Assembly: GCA_001914705.1 (NCBI GenBank)
Contig: MNDB01000102.1
Coordinates: 1 to 17,160 of the forward strand
Length of the DNA stretch: 17,160 nt
Direction: 5' to 3'
DNA from: Actinobacteria bacterium 13_2_20CM_68_14
Lineage (GTDB): Bacteria > Actinomycetota > Thermoleophilia > Gaiellales > Gaiellaceae
The notes under the pieces are model-generated. The model did no database searches and was not told where the DNA came from. It saw only the letters and a list, made by a program, of their open reading frames with translations. Positions within the stretch are counted from its first letter, which is position 1, and each line of letters opens with the position of its first letter. The translations under genes and the position numbers were made by a program. Shown piece by piece: positions 7,181-13,391 of this stretch.

Positions 7181-7352
7181 CCCCCGGGCTCCTTTCGTCT
7201 CCAGCGAGCACAACGAATGGAGGGGCTAATCAGTTGCGCGACGTGGGTCGCGGGGCCAGCTTGTCGCGGTCCCGGGTTAAGCGGCCGCGCGAGTGAATCG
7301 CACCGCCTCTTTGGCGCCATTGCAAGCGATGCCTCGGACCAGTTGCGGTGAC

Positions 7353-7358
7353 TACGCT
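7353..7358 (+). promoter_or_regulatory. Predicted -10 element for a leaderless ybaK-family transcript
   Basis: TACGCT fits TANNNT and ends 7 bases before the GTG at 7366, so the transcript should start at or within about one base of the start codon. The same hexamer precedes the aminotransferase gene at 4116. No Shine-Dalgarno precedes either GTG candidate (7348 or 7366). Confidence 0.35.
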
Positions 7359-7365
7359 TCAGGCT

Positions 7366-7857
7366 GTGGCGAAACGTTCCTGGCCGGAGGAGGTCGAGCG
7401 GGTCGCCGCGTATCTGCGCGAGTCGGGGGCCGAGTCCCGGATCGAGGAGTTCTCGGACGGGACGCCGACCGCCGAGGACGCCGCGAAAGCAGTCGGCTGC
7501 GACCTCGCACAGATCGTCAAGTCGCTCGTCTTCGACTGCGACGGCCGGTCGATTCTCGTCCTCGTTCCGGGCGACCGTCGCGCCGACAGGGCCAAGGTCT
7601 CCGCCGCTGCCGGCTGCTCGAAGGCTCGAATCGCAGGCGCCCAGCAGGTGCGGGAGGCGACGGGCTACGAGCCGGGCGCCGTGGCGCCGTTCCCGCTCAC
7701 GCAGGTGAAGGCCGTCTTCCTGGATCGCTCTCTGCTCGGGCACCCGATTGTTTGGATCGGCGCCGGATCGACGAGACACATGGCGGCGCTGGCACCGACG
7801 GAGCTGATGCGCCTCTCCAGAGCTGAGCCGATGGACGCCGTCGAGACTCACACATAA
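7366..7857 (+). CDS. YbaK/EbsC-family aminoacyl-tRNA deacylase
   Basis: The 163-residue protein matches the YbaK/ProX-like editing fold: AAKAVGCDLAQIVKSLVF near the N-terminus with the conserved Lys of IVKSL, then VLVPGDRRAD, and TGYEPGAVAPF in the second half. Family members hydrolyse mischarged tRNAs such as Cys-tRNA(Pro) or Ala-tRNA(Pro) in trans; which tRNA this one edits is not clear. The start could be the GTG at 7366 or the GTG at 7348. I prefer 7366 because a -10-like TACGCT lies just upstream and the family N-terminus fits. It lies 23 bases ahead of the branched-chain aminotransferase, so the two could be cotranscribed, although the latter has its own strong ribosome site. Confidence 0.9.
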   Translation: MAKRSWPEEVERVAAYLRESGAESRIEEFSDGTPTAEDAAKAVGCDLAQIVKSLVFDCDGRSILVLVPGDRRADRAKVSAAAGCSKARIAGAQQVREATGYEPGAVAPFPLTQVKAVFLDRSLLGHPIVWIGAGSTRHMAALAPTELMRLSRAEPMDAVETHT

Positions 7858-7880
7858 CATTTGGTCAAAGGAGGTCGTGC

Positions 7881-8807
7881 ATGCGTGAGACCGAGAAGAT
7901 CTGGATGAACGGCGAGCTGGTCGCGTGGGACGATGCACGGATCCACGTCGGCACCCACGGGCTCCACTACGGCTCGGGAGTGTTCGAGGGAATCCGGGCG
8001 TACGAGACGCCGAACGGCACCGCCGTCTTCCGGCTGACCGATCACCTCAAGCGGCTCGAGAACTCCGCGAAGCTGCTGGGGATGGACCTCTCCTTCTCGG
8101 TCGAGGACCTGCGCGCGGCCGCGCACGAGTTGATCGCCGTGAACGGTCTCCCCGAGTGCTACCTACGCCCGATCGCCTTCTTCGGCTACGGCGAGCTCGG
8201 CGTCTCTGCGATCGGGAACCCGGTCGACGTCGTGATCATGAGCTGGCCCTGGGGCGCCTACCTCGGTGAGGACGGCCTCAAAAAGGGCATCCGCGCCAAG
8301 ATCTCGAGCTGGCAGCGGATCGGCCCGAACGTGATCCCACACGTCGCCAAGGCGACCGGCGTCTATCTGAACTCGATGCTTGCGGTCACGGAGGCCAACC
8401 GGGCCGGCTACGACGAGGCGATCCTGCTGACAGCGGAGGGCTTCGTCGCCGACGGCTCAGGCGAGAACGTCTTCATCGTCAAGGACGGCGTGATCTACAC
8501 GCCCGACCTCTCCACCTCGATCTTGCCCGGGATCACGCGCGACACGGTGATCCAGATCGCGCAGGACATCGGCTACAGCGTCGTCGAGAAGAGCCTGATC
8601 CGCTCGGATCTCTACCTCGCCGACGAGGCCTTCATGTGCGGCACCGCCGCTGAGGTGACTCCGCTGCGGGAGGTCGACGACGTCGAGCTCGGCGTCGGCG
8701 CGGTCACGCTCGAGCTCCAGTCTGCGTACATCGACACCGTTCGAGGCCGCAGCGAGCGGTGGGCGCAGTGGCTCGAATACGCCGAGCGCACCCCGGCCGA
8801 AGCTTAA
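7881..8807 (+). CDS. ilvE: Branched-chain amino acid aminotransferase
   Basis: This fold-type IV PLP enzyme exchanges amino groups between valine, leucine or isoleucine and 2-oxoglutarate, the last step of branched-chain amino-acid synthesis. The 308 residues are of standard length. Diagnostic segments are THGLHYGSGVFEGIRAY (about 25-41), YLRPIAFFGYGELG, HVAKATGVYLNS with the Schiff-base K157, EAILLTAEGFVADGSGENVFIVKDG (about 179-203), and LPGITRD with a downstream GTAAEVTPL segment. AAAGGAGGT at 7869-7877 lies just upstream of the ATG at 7881 and fixes the start. A D-amino-acid transaminase is the usual alternative in this fold, but the FGYGELG and GTAAEVTP motifs favour IlvE. A long hairpin follows the stop directly. 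Confidence 0.96.
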   Translation: MRETEKIWMNGELVAWDDARIHVGTHGLHYGSGVFEGIRAYETPNGTAVFRLTDHLKRLENSAKLLGMDLSFSVEDLRAAAHELIAVNGLPECYLRPIAFFGYGELGVSAIGNPVDVVIMSWPWGAYLGEDGLKKGIRAKISSWQRIGPNVIPHVAKATGVYLNSMLAVTEANRAGYDEAILLTAEGFVADGSGENVFIVKDGVIYTPDLSTSILPGITRDTVIQIAQDIGYSVVEKSLIRSDLYLADEAFMCGTAAEVTPLREVDDVELGVGAVTLELQSAYIDTVRGRSERWAQWLEYAERTPAEA

Positions 8808-8837
8808 ATCCGAAAAATGCTGACGCATTTTCCGGAT
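8808..8837 (+). terminator. Stable 13-bp hairpin directly after ilvE
   Basis: ATCCGAAAAATGC (8808-8820) pairs with GCATTTTCCGGAT (8825-8837) with one A-C mismatch and a TGAC loop. It starts on the base after the ilvE TAA. It lacks a T-run afterwards apart from a short TTT, so termination strength is uncertain, but its position makes it a likely transcript end. Confidence 0.6.
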
Positions 8838-8844
8838 AGCTAGT

Positions 8845-10002
8845 TTGTCCCTTCGCTCCGCTCGGGAGACTCGCGAGCCGGCTCTGCCGGCTCGAAAGGA
8901 GGTACCACTCGCTCGGCCGTGGATGGGCGAGCGGGAGGAGGAGCTCGTGCTCGAGGTGCTCCGCTCCGGGCGGCTCTCGCTGGGCCCGACGATCGACCGC
9001 TTCGAGGAGCTGGTCGCCGAGCGCGTGGGCGCGCCCTACGCGGCGGCGGTCTCGAGCGGCACCGCGGGGCTGCACCTGCTCTGCCACATCGCCGGCCTCG
9101 GCCCCGGAGACGAGGCGATCACCTCGCCCGTCTCATTCGTCGCCTCGGCCAACTGCTTCATCTTCGAGGGCGCGACGCCGGTCTTCGCCGACGTCGATCC
9201 GCGGACGCTGAACCTCGATCCGGCTGCGGTCGAGGCGGCGATCACGGAGCGGACGAAGGCTGTTGTCGCCGTCGACATGTTCGGCTACCCCTGCGAGCTC
9301 GACGAGCTGCGCGCGCTCTGCGAACGCAACGGGCTGACCTTGATCGAGGATTCAGCGGAGGCGCTGGGAGCCGAGTACAAGGGCACGCCGCTCGGTGGAC
9401 ACGGGCCGCCGGCCGTCTTCGGCTTCTATCCGAACAAGCAGATCGCGACGGGTGAAGGCGGCGTCGTCGTCACGCATTCCGAGGAGCAGTGGCAGCTGCT
9501 CCGTAGCCTGCGAAACCAGGGCCGAACCTACGACACCGGCGCCTGGTTCGACCATGTGCGGCTCGGCTGGAACTACCGTTGGACGGATATCCAGGCAGCG
9601 ATCGGAATCGCGCAGCTGGAGAAGCTCGACCGGATCCTCGAGTTGCGGACGGCGGCGGCGGCGCGCTACGGGGAGCTGCTCGCGGGCATCGACGGCGTCG
9701 AGACGCCGCTCGCCGACGACTCCAATCACACCCGCTCCTGGTTCGTCTACGTCGTCAAGCTCGCCCCGGAAGTGGATCGCGACGCGGTCATGGCGGAGCT
9801 CCGCGCAGAAGGGATCGGGACGGCGGAGTATGTCCCCTCCGTCCACCTGCAGCCGTTCATGCGCGAGCAATACGGCTTCCACGAGGGCATGTTCCCGGTC
9901 GCGGAGGACGCGTGTTCCCGGACGCTCGCACTCCCGTTCTTCACACAGATCGAGGCCGAGGACCAGCAGCGCGTCGTCGAGGCGCTTCGGGCGTCGCTCT
10001 AG
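8845..10002 (+). CDS. DegT/DnrJ/EryC1/StrS-family sugar aminotransferase
   Basis: This PLP-dependent enzyme family transfers an amino group to nucleotide-linked keto sugars for surface polysaccharides or glycosylated metabolites. The 385-residue frame has the expected segments: VPLARPWMGEREE (20-32), SSGTAGLHLL (about 70-79) for phosphate binding, IEDSAEALG with D169, and GFYPNKQIATGEGG with the Schiff-base K198. GWNYRWTDIQAAIGIAQL and a C-terminal YVPSVHLQPF segment follow. The start is uncertain. TTG at 8845 is the only ATG, GTG or TTG in frame upstream of the conserved VPLARP. ATG at 8923 would remove that conserved block, and CTG at 8884 is a further option. AAAGGAGG at 8895-8902 is in frame and encodes Lys-Glu, so it may be coincidence. 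No other sugar-nucleotide gene is nearby, so the substrate is unknown. Confidence 0.92.
   Translation: MSLRSARETREPALPARKEVPLARPWMGEREEELVLEVLRSGRLSLGPTIDRFEELVAERVGAPYAAAVSSGTAGLHLLCHIAGLGPGDEAITSPVSFVASANCFIFEGATPVFADVDPRTLNLDPAAVEAAITERTKAVVAVDMFGYPCELDELRALCERNGLTLIEDSAEALGAEYKGTPLGGHGPPAVFGFYPNKQIATGEGGVVVTHSEEQWQLLRSLRNQGRTYDTGAWFDHVRLGWNYRWTDIQAAIGIAQLEKLDRILELRTAAAARYGELLAGIDGVETPLADDSNHTRSWFVYVVKLAPEVDRDAVMAELRAEGIGTAEYVPSVHLQPFMREQYGFHEGMFPVAEDACSRTLALPFFTQIEAEDQQRVVEALRASL
8874..8894 (+). repeat. 8-bp hairpin next to a Shine-Dalgarno-like site in the DegT gene
   Basis: CGAGCCGG (8874-8881) and CCGGCTCG (8887-8894) pair around CTCTG and abut AAAGGAGG at 8895. If translation starts at TTG 8845 this lies inside the coding region. 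If the true start is further on, it could mask the ribosome site. Confidence 0.4.
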
Positions 10003-10041
10003 CCGCGGCGCCGTCTTGACGAAATCCACATAAGCCCTGCG

Positions 10042-10047
10042 TACAGT
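10042..10047 (+). promoter_or_regulatory. Predicted -10 element for the secreted-protein gene
   Basis: TACAGT ends 9 bases before the ATG at 10057, and TTGACG at 10016-10021 is a good -35 sequence, though the 20-base spacing is long. The transcript would have almost no leader. Confidence 0.4.
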
Positions 10048-10056
10048 CGGACAGCC

Positions 10057-11148
10057 ATGGATCGACGCCGTCTCAAAGCTCGAGTCACCCCTTGGGGCGT
10101 TCTTGTCTTCCTGGTCGCGGTCCTCTCGACGGGGGCGGCCCAGTCTTTCGCGGCGGCCTCGCAGGCGGACACGGTCCTCTCCGTCCAGGGGCGGATCTCC
10201 CTCCTCGCGGCCGACGGCAATCACGCGGCGGTGACGACGACCGTGAAGCGCGCCTGTGCGCGGCGAATCGTCTTCTGGAGCGCTCCCGGCCGCAGGTCGG
10301 TGAGCACGAAACCCGGAATTCTCGGCTGCGCAGGGGATGGCGTCACCCAGCTCGCGGTCGGCGGCGGGCGCGTCGCCTGGATCGAGCAAGGCGGCGGCAA
10401 CAGCCTGGAAATGGCGGTCATGGCGGCCGGTCTCACCGGTGGCGCCAGGAAGCAGTTCGAGTTCGCGACCAACGGCGATCGGGCCAGCGGCGATCCGAGC
10501 GGCCAATGGGTGGGGCAGCTCCTTGGCGGCGGCTCGCTCCTTGCCTACAACCGCTGGACACAAGTCTGCGATCGGCCCGAGGTCGAGGCGTGCGGCCACA
10601 AGGATCCTCAGCTTCGGTTGACGGACCAGGAGCTGATCCGGATCGCAGCGGGCCGCCGCACCGTCGTCTTGCGAGGCCCGGCGGCCTACCCGCTCGTCTC
10701 GGTCGGCGGCGGGTGGATGGCGGTCGCAGGCGCCGATGCGCTGACAATCCGTTCGGCGAGCGGCGGGCAGGTCGCGACCGTTCCGACCCTGGTTGGAAAT
10801 GGGCGTCCGGTCGCGCTCGCCAAGGCGAGGCTTGCGATCGAGACGACGTCCACGCTTGACCTCTACGACCCGGCGACGGGCGCGCGCGGAAAGTCGTTCT
10901 CGCTCGGACCGGCCGCGGCGCTGCCGCTCGCAGGCGTGACCTCGAAGCTCGCGCTGCTACGCGGGCCGCACCGGCTCGTGCTGGTTCGCCTGAGCGACGG
11001 CAAGCGGATCTCGTTCCCGCTGCGGGGAGCGGCGGCGAAGCTCGTCGGGGCGAGGCTGACCGACGCGGGGCTCTTCTACGCCTACAACGTCCGCGGCTCG
11101 GGCCGGATCGTCTTCGAGCCGACGGGCAGGCTGCTCGCCCGCTTCTAA
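10057..11148 (+). CDS. Predicted secreted protein, possibly beta-propeller, function unknown
   Basis: I do not recognise the family of this 363-residue protein. The N-terminus has basic residues (DRRRLKAR) and then a hydrophobic stretch (about 12-26) ending near SFAAAS, which reads as a signal peptide. The rest shows repeated blades of the form hydrophobic-strand, gly-rich turn, strand (for example GDGVTQLAVGGGRVAWIE, VSVGGGWMAVAGADALTIRSASGG and LDLYDPATGARG), which suggests a beta-propeller-like fold similar to WD40/PQQ or TolB-type repeats. Four cysteines cluster in pairs (around residues 68 and 89, then in VCDRPEVEACG), compatible with extracellular disulfides. It has its own promoter-like sequence and no Shine-Dalgarno. 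It is followed after 24 bases by a RemA-like gene. No catalytic residues are evident. Confidence 0.85.
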   Translation: MDRRRLKARVTPWGVLVFLVAVLSTGAAQSFAAASQADTVLSVQGRISLLAADGNHAAVTTTVKRACARRIVFWSAPGRRSVSTKPGILGCAGDGVTQLAVGGGRVAWIEQGGGNSLEMAVMAAGLTGGARKQFEFATNGDRASGDPSGQWVGQLLGGGSLLAYNRWTQVCDRPEVEACGHKDPQLRLTDQELIRIAAGRRTVVLRGPAAYPLVSVGGGWMAVAGADALTIRSASGGQVATVPTLVGNGRPVALAKARLAIETTSTLDLYDPATGARGKSFSLGPAAALPLAGVTSKLALLRGPHRLVLVRLSDGKRISFPLRGAAAKLVGARLTDAGLFYAYNVRGSGRIVFEPTGRLLARF

Positions 11149-11160
11149 ACCCCGGGCGGC

Positions 11161-11166
11161 GATACT
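11161..11166 (+). promoter_or_regulatory. Possible -10 element for the RemA-like gene
   Basis: GATACT ends 6 bases before the GTG at 11173, the exact spacing for a leaderless transcript. There is no recognisable -35 and no Shine-Dalgarno. It lies only 12 bases after the upstream stop, so readthrough transcription is also possible. Confidence 0.3.
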
Positions 11167-11172
11167 ACCGCC

Positions 11173-11526
11173 GTGGCGGACGGCAACCGGATGATCTTCC
11201 TGGGCTTCGGGAAGTACGCCCGAGCGGACAAGATCTACGCGATCGAGCCGATCCGGGACGATCGGCGCGGGCACGGCCGGCGCACGCTCGTCTGGGTCGA
11301 AGGCGTCACCGAGCCGATCGTCGCCTCCCGGACCGAGCGGACGATCCTCCACGAGATGGGCCAGTCCTCCGGTGGCACGCCGCTGCTCGACCAAGCGCTC
11401 GATCTGGCGGAACGCGTTGCCGAGCAGACGCAGCAAGGCCGCGTCGACGTCAACGACCTCGGCCGCCGGGCGCGGAAGCTGCTCGAGTCGACCGCGAAGC
11501 CCGGCGAAACCGAGCCGCTCTTCTAG
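11173..11526 (+). CDS. RemA/DUF370-like small protein with C-terminal extension
   Basis: This is a 117-residue protein. The first half, MIFLGFGKYARADKIYAIEP followed by GRRTLVWVEGVTEPIVASRTERTIL, resembles the RemA/DUF370 pattern (I-x-I-G-F-G, a strand, then GRRTRAVI and an ILS-x-x-x-x-ET segment). It appears to lack about 15 residues in the middle. RemA proteins are DNA-binding regulators of matrix genes in Firmicutes, and DUF370 proteins are widespread elsewhere. The match is from memory of the pattern and is moderate. The second half (about 65-117) is a predicted helical extension rich in Gln, Arg and Leu. The GTG at 11173 is chosen because the conserved core begins seven residues later. 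The frame is the same as that of the MFS gene, separated from it by one TAG. Confidence 0.75.
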   Translation: MADGNRMIFLGFGKYARADKIYAIEPIRDDRRGHGRRTLVWVEGVTEPIVASRTERTILHEMGQSSGGTPLLDQALDLAERVAEQTQQGRVDVNDLGRRARKLLESTAKPGETEPLF

Positions 11527-11601
11527 CCGAGCCTGAGCGGGCCGGAGCCACCTTACGAGCAAGAGCCGGTCGGCTCCGCGCCGCCGCGGGCCGGGGGCTT
11601 C

Positions 11602-12831
11602 CTGCGCCGGGTCACGATCGACCTCAGCCCGCTGCGCGAGTCGCCGCCGTTTCGCCGGCTCTTCTTCGGCCAGACGATCTCCTGGTTCGCCGGCGAGATC
11701 ACCTGGATCGCGGTGCCGATCCAGCTGTTCGAGCTGACCCACTCGACTCTGCAGGTCGCACTGCTCTACCTGACGACGCTCGGCCCGCTGCTGATCGCGC
11801 CCATCGTCGGCGGCGCCGTCGCCGACGCGGTCGACCGGCGGACGATGCTCCTGATCGCAGAAGGCGGTTTTGCGCTCGTCTCGGTTGGACTCGCAATCAA
11901 TGCGTCGCTTCCCGATCCGCATGTCTGGGCGCTCTACGTGCTCGACTTCGCCGGCACCGCGGTCTTCAGCTTCGGCACACCGGCCCTGCGCTCGCTGCTG
12001 CCTCGGATCGTCCGCGAGGAGAAGATCGTCGCCGCATCGTCGCTCGACAGCCTCGCGTCGAACTTCAACGCCGTCGCCGGCCCCGCGGCCGGCGGGCTCG
12101 TGATCGCCGCGCTCGGCTTCACCGGCACGTACCTGCTGGACGTCGCGAGCTTTTCAGCCTCGCTCGTGAGCATCTGGCTCTTGCCGAAGCTGCCGGCGGC
12201 GCACGACGCCGAGGCCCCGAGTCTGCGCTCGATCGTCGAAGGCTTTCGTTTCGTCCGCAGCCAGCCGGCCATTCTCGGGATTTTCCTCGTCGACACGAAC
12301 GCGATGATCTTCGGCATGCCGATGGCCCTCTTTCCCGCCCTCGGCGAGCACTTCGGCGGCGGCTCGAAGACCGTCGGCTTCCTCTACGCCGCTCCCTACG
12401 CCGGCGCGTTGCTCGCCTCGATCTTTTCCGGACCGCTCGCACACGTCCGGCGTCAGGGGTTGGGTGTGATCGTCGCCGCGGCCGCCTGGGGGGCCGCGCT
12501 CGTCGGGTTCGGCTTCGCCACCGCGCTTTGGCTCGCGCTCGCGCTGCTCGCTGTTGCGGGCGCCGCCGACTTCGTCAGCGCAGTTCTCCGCAGCACAATC
12601 GTCCTCGTCGCGACGCCAGACGCGCTGCGAGGCCGGATCACCGGGATCGAGTTCACCCAGGTCGCCGCGGCGCCGACGCTCGGCAACGTCGAGGCGGGCG
12701 TGGTGGCGTCGCTGACCAGCCTCCGCTTCTCGATCGTCTCGGGCGGCCTCGCGTGCATCGCGGGCTGCGGCCTGCTCGCGCTCGCGATTCCGGCGCTGCT
12801 GCGTTACGACGCCAAGGCGGCGAAAGCATGA
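11602..12831 (+). CDS. MFS transporter (EntS-like, 12-TM type) with non-canonical start
   Basis: This is a membrane transporter of the major facilitator superfamily, similar to the enterobactin-exporter (EntS) or MFS_3 branch. The conserved start SPLRESPPFRRLFFGQTISW and first helix (through IAVPIQLFELT) are followed by the typical GPLLIAPIVGGAVADAVDRRTML loop between helices 2 and 3, and later by further hydrophobic helices and VATPDALRGRITGIEF. The substrate is unknown. No ATG, GTG or TTG lies in frame between the TAG at 11524 and a GTG at 11713, and that GTG falls inside the first helix. CTG at 11602, with GGGGG four bases upstream, gives 409 residues, the usual length; CTG at 11533 is another option. 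It overlaps the glycosylase start (ATGA at 12828-12831). The gene itself is clear; its 5' end is not. Confidence 0.85.
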   Translation: MRRVTIDLSPLRESPPFRRLFFGQTISWFAGEITWIAVPIQLFELTHSTLQVALLYLTTLGPLLIAPIVGGAVADAVDRRTMLLIAEGGFALVSVGLAINASLPDPHVWALYVLDFAGTAVFSFGTPALRSLLPRIVREEKIVAASSLDSLASNFNAVAGPAAGGLVIAALGFTGTYLLDVASFSASLVSIWLLPKLPAAHDAEAPSLRSIVEGFRFVRSQPAILGIFLVDTNAMIFGMPMALFPALGEHFGGGSKTVGFLYAAPYAGALLASIFSGPLAHVRRQGLGVIVAAAAWGAALVGFGFATALWLALALLAVAGAADFVSAVLRSTIVLVATPDALRGRITGIEFTQVAAAPTLGNVEAGVVASLTSLRFSIVSGGLACIAGCGLLALAIPALLRYDAKAAKA

Positions 12832-13391
12832 TCAGGCGCGAGTTCTTCGCGCGCTCCGTGCACGAAGTGGCAGCGGAGCTGATCGGAGCGACGTTTCTCG
12901 TCGACGGCGTCGGCGGCAAGCTCGTTGAGCTCGAGGCTTACCACCACGAAGACCCGGCGGCGCACGGCTACCGCGGCCGGACCGCCCGTAACGCCTCGAT
13001 GTTCGGGCCGCCCGGCCACGCCTACGTCTACCGCTCGTACGGGGTCCACTGGTGCGCCAACTTCGTGTGCGAAGCCGAGGGCGTCGCCGACGCCGTCCTC
13101 ATCCGCGCGCTCGAGCCGACCCAGGGGCTCGAGGAGATGCGGCGGCGGCGGGGACTCGAAGACGAGCGTCTCCTCTGCGCGGGTCCGGGGCGTCTCTGCC
13201 AGGCGCTCGCGATCACCGGCGAGCACGACGGGCTGCCGCTCGACCGCCCGCCCTTTCGGCTCGAGCCTCGAACCGAGCCGCCCGAAATAGCCCGCGGACC
13301 GCGGATCGGAATTACCCGCGCCGCCGACTTGCCGTGGCGCTACGGCCTCGCGGGCTCGCGCTTCCTCAGCCGCCCTTTACGGCCAGCGTGA
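12828..13391 (+). CDS. 3-methyladenine DNA glycosylase (AAG/Mpg family)
   Basis: This base-excision repair enzyme removes alkylated or deaminated purines from DNA. Its 187 residues are of family length. VELEAY at 33-38 contains the catalytic Glu (E36) and the intercalating Tyr (Y38) known from the human enzyme. RTARNASMFGPPGHAYVYRSYGVHWCANFV (about 51-80) is the signature block, and CAGPGRLCQALAIT (about 117-130) is the second. All key positions look intact. The ATG overlaps the MFS stop, which implies coupling to a transporter, an unusual partnership that probably reflects operon packing. Its last 26 bases overlap the 3' end of the convergent penicillin-binding protein gene. The protein ends in a short basic tail that is less conserved. 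Confidence 0.95.
   Translation: MIRREFFARSVHEVAAELIGATFLVDGVGGKLVELEAYHHEDPAAHGYRGRTARNASMFGPPGHAYVYRSYGVHWCANFVCEAEGVADAVLIRALEPTQGLEEMRRRRGLEDERLLCAGPGRLCQALAITGEHDGLPLDRPPFRLEPRTEPPEIARGPRIGITRAADLPWRYGLAGSRFLSRPLRPA

Noticed and set aside
7181..7365. Possible tRNA or riboswitch in the divergent spacer before the YbaK-family gene
   Set aside because: No cloverleaf, no CCA end and no known riboswitch core is visible; only short GC-rich complementary stretches.
9352..10599. Long minus-strand open frame opposite the DegT and secreted-protein genes
   Set aside because: It spans two real plus-strand genes and their promoter. High GC leaves stops rare in the antisense frames, and the translation shows no family motif.
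10957..11922. Minus-strand frame covering the RemA-like gene and the MFS start
   Set aside because: Considered because the MFS start is unclear, but it is Arg/Asp/Leu-rich antisense shadow without a ribosome site or motif.
12528..12827. N-terminal extension of the glycosylase frame into the MFS gene
   Set aside because: The extension is a shadow of the transporter; the ATG at 12828 gives the correct family N-terminus.
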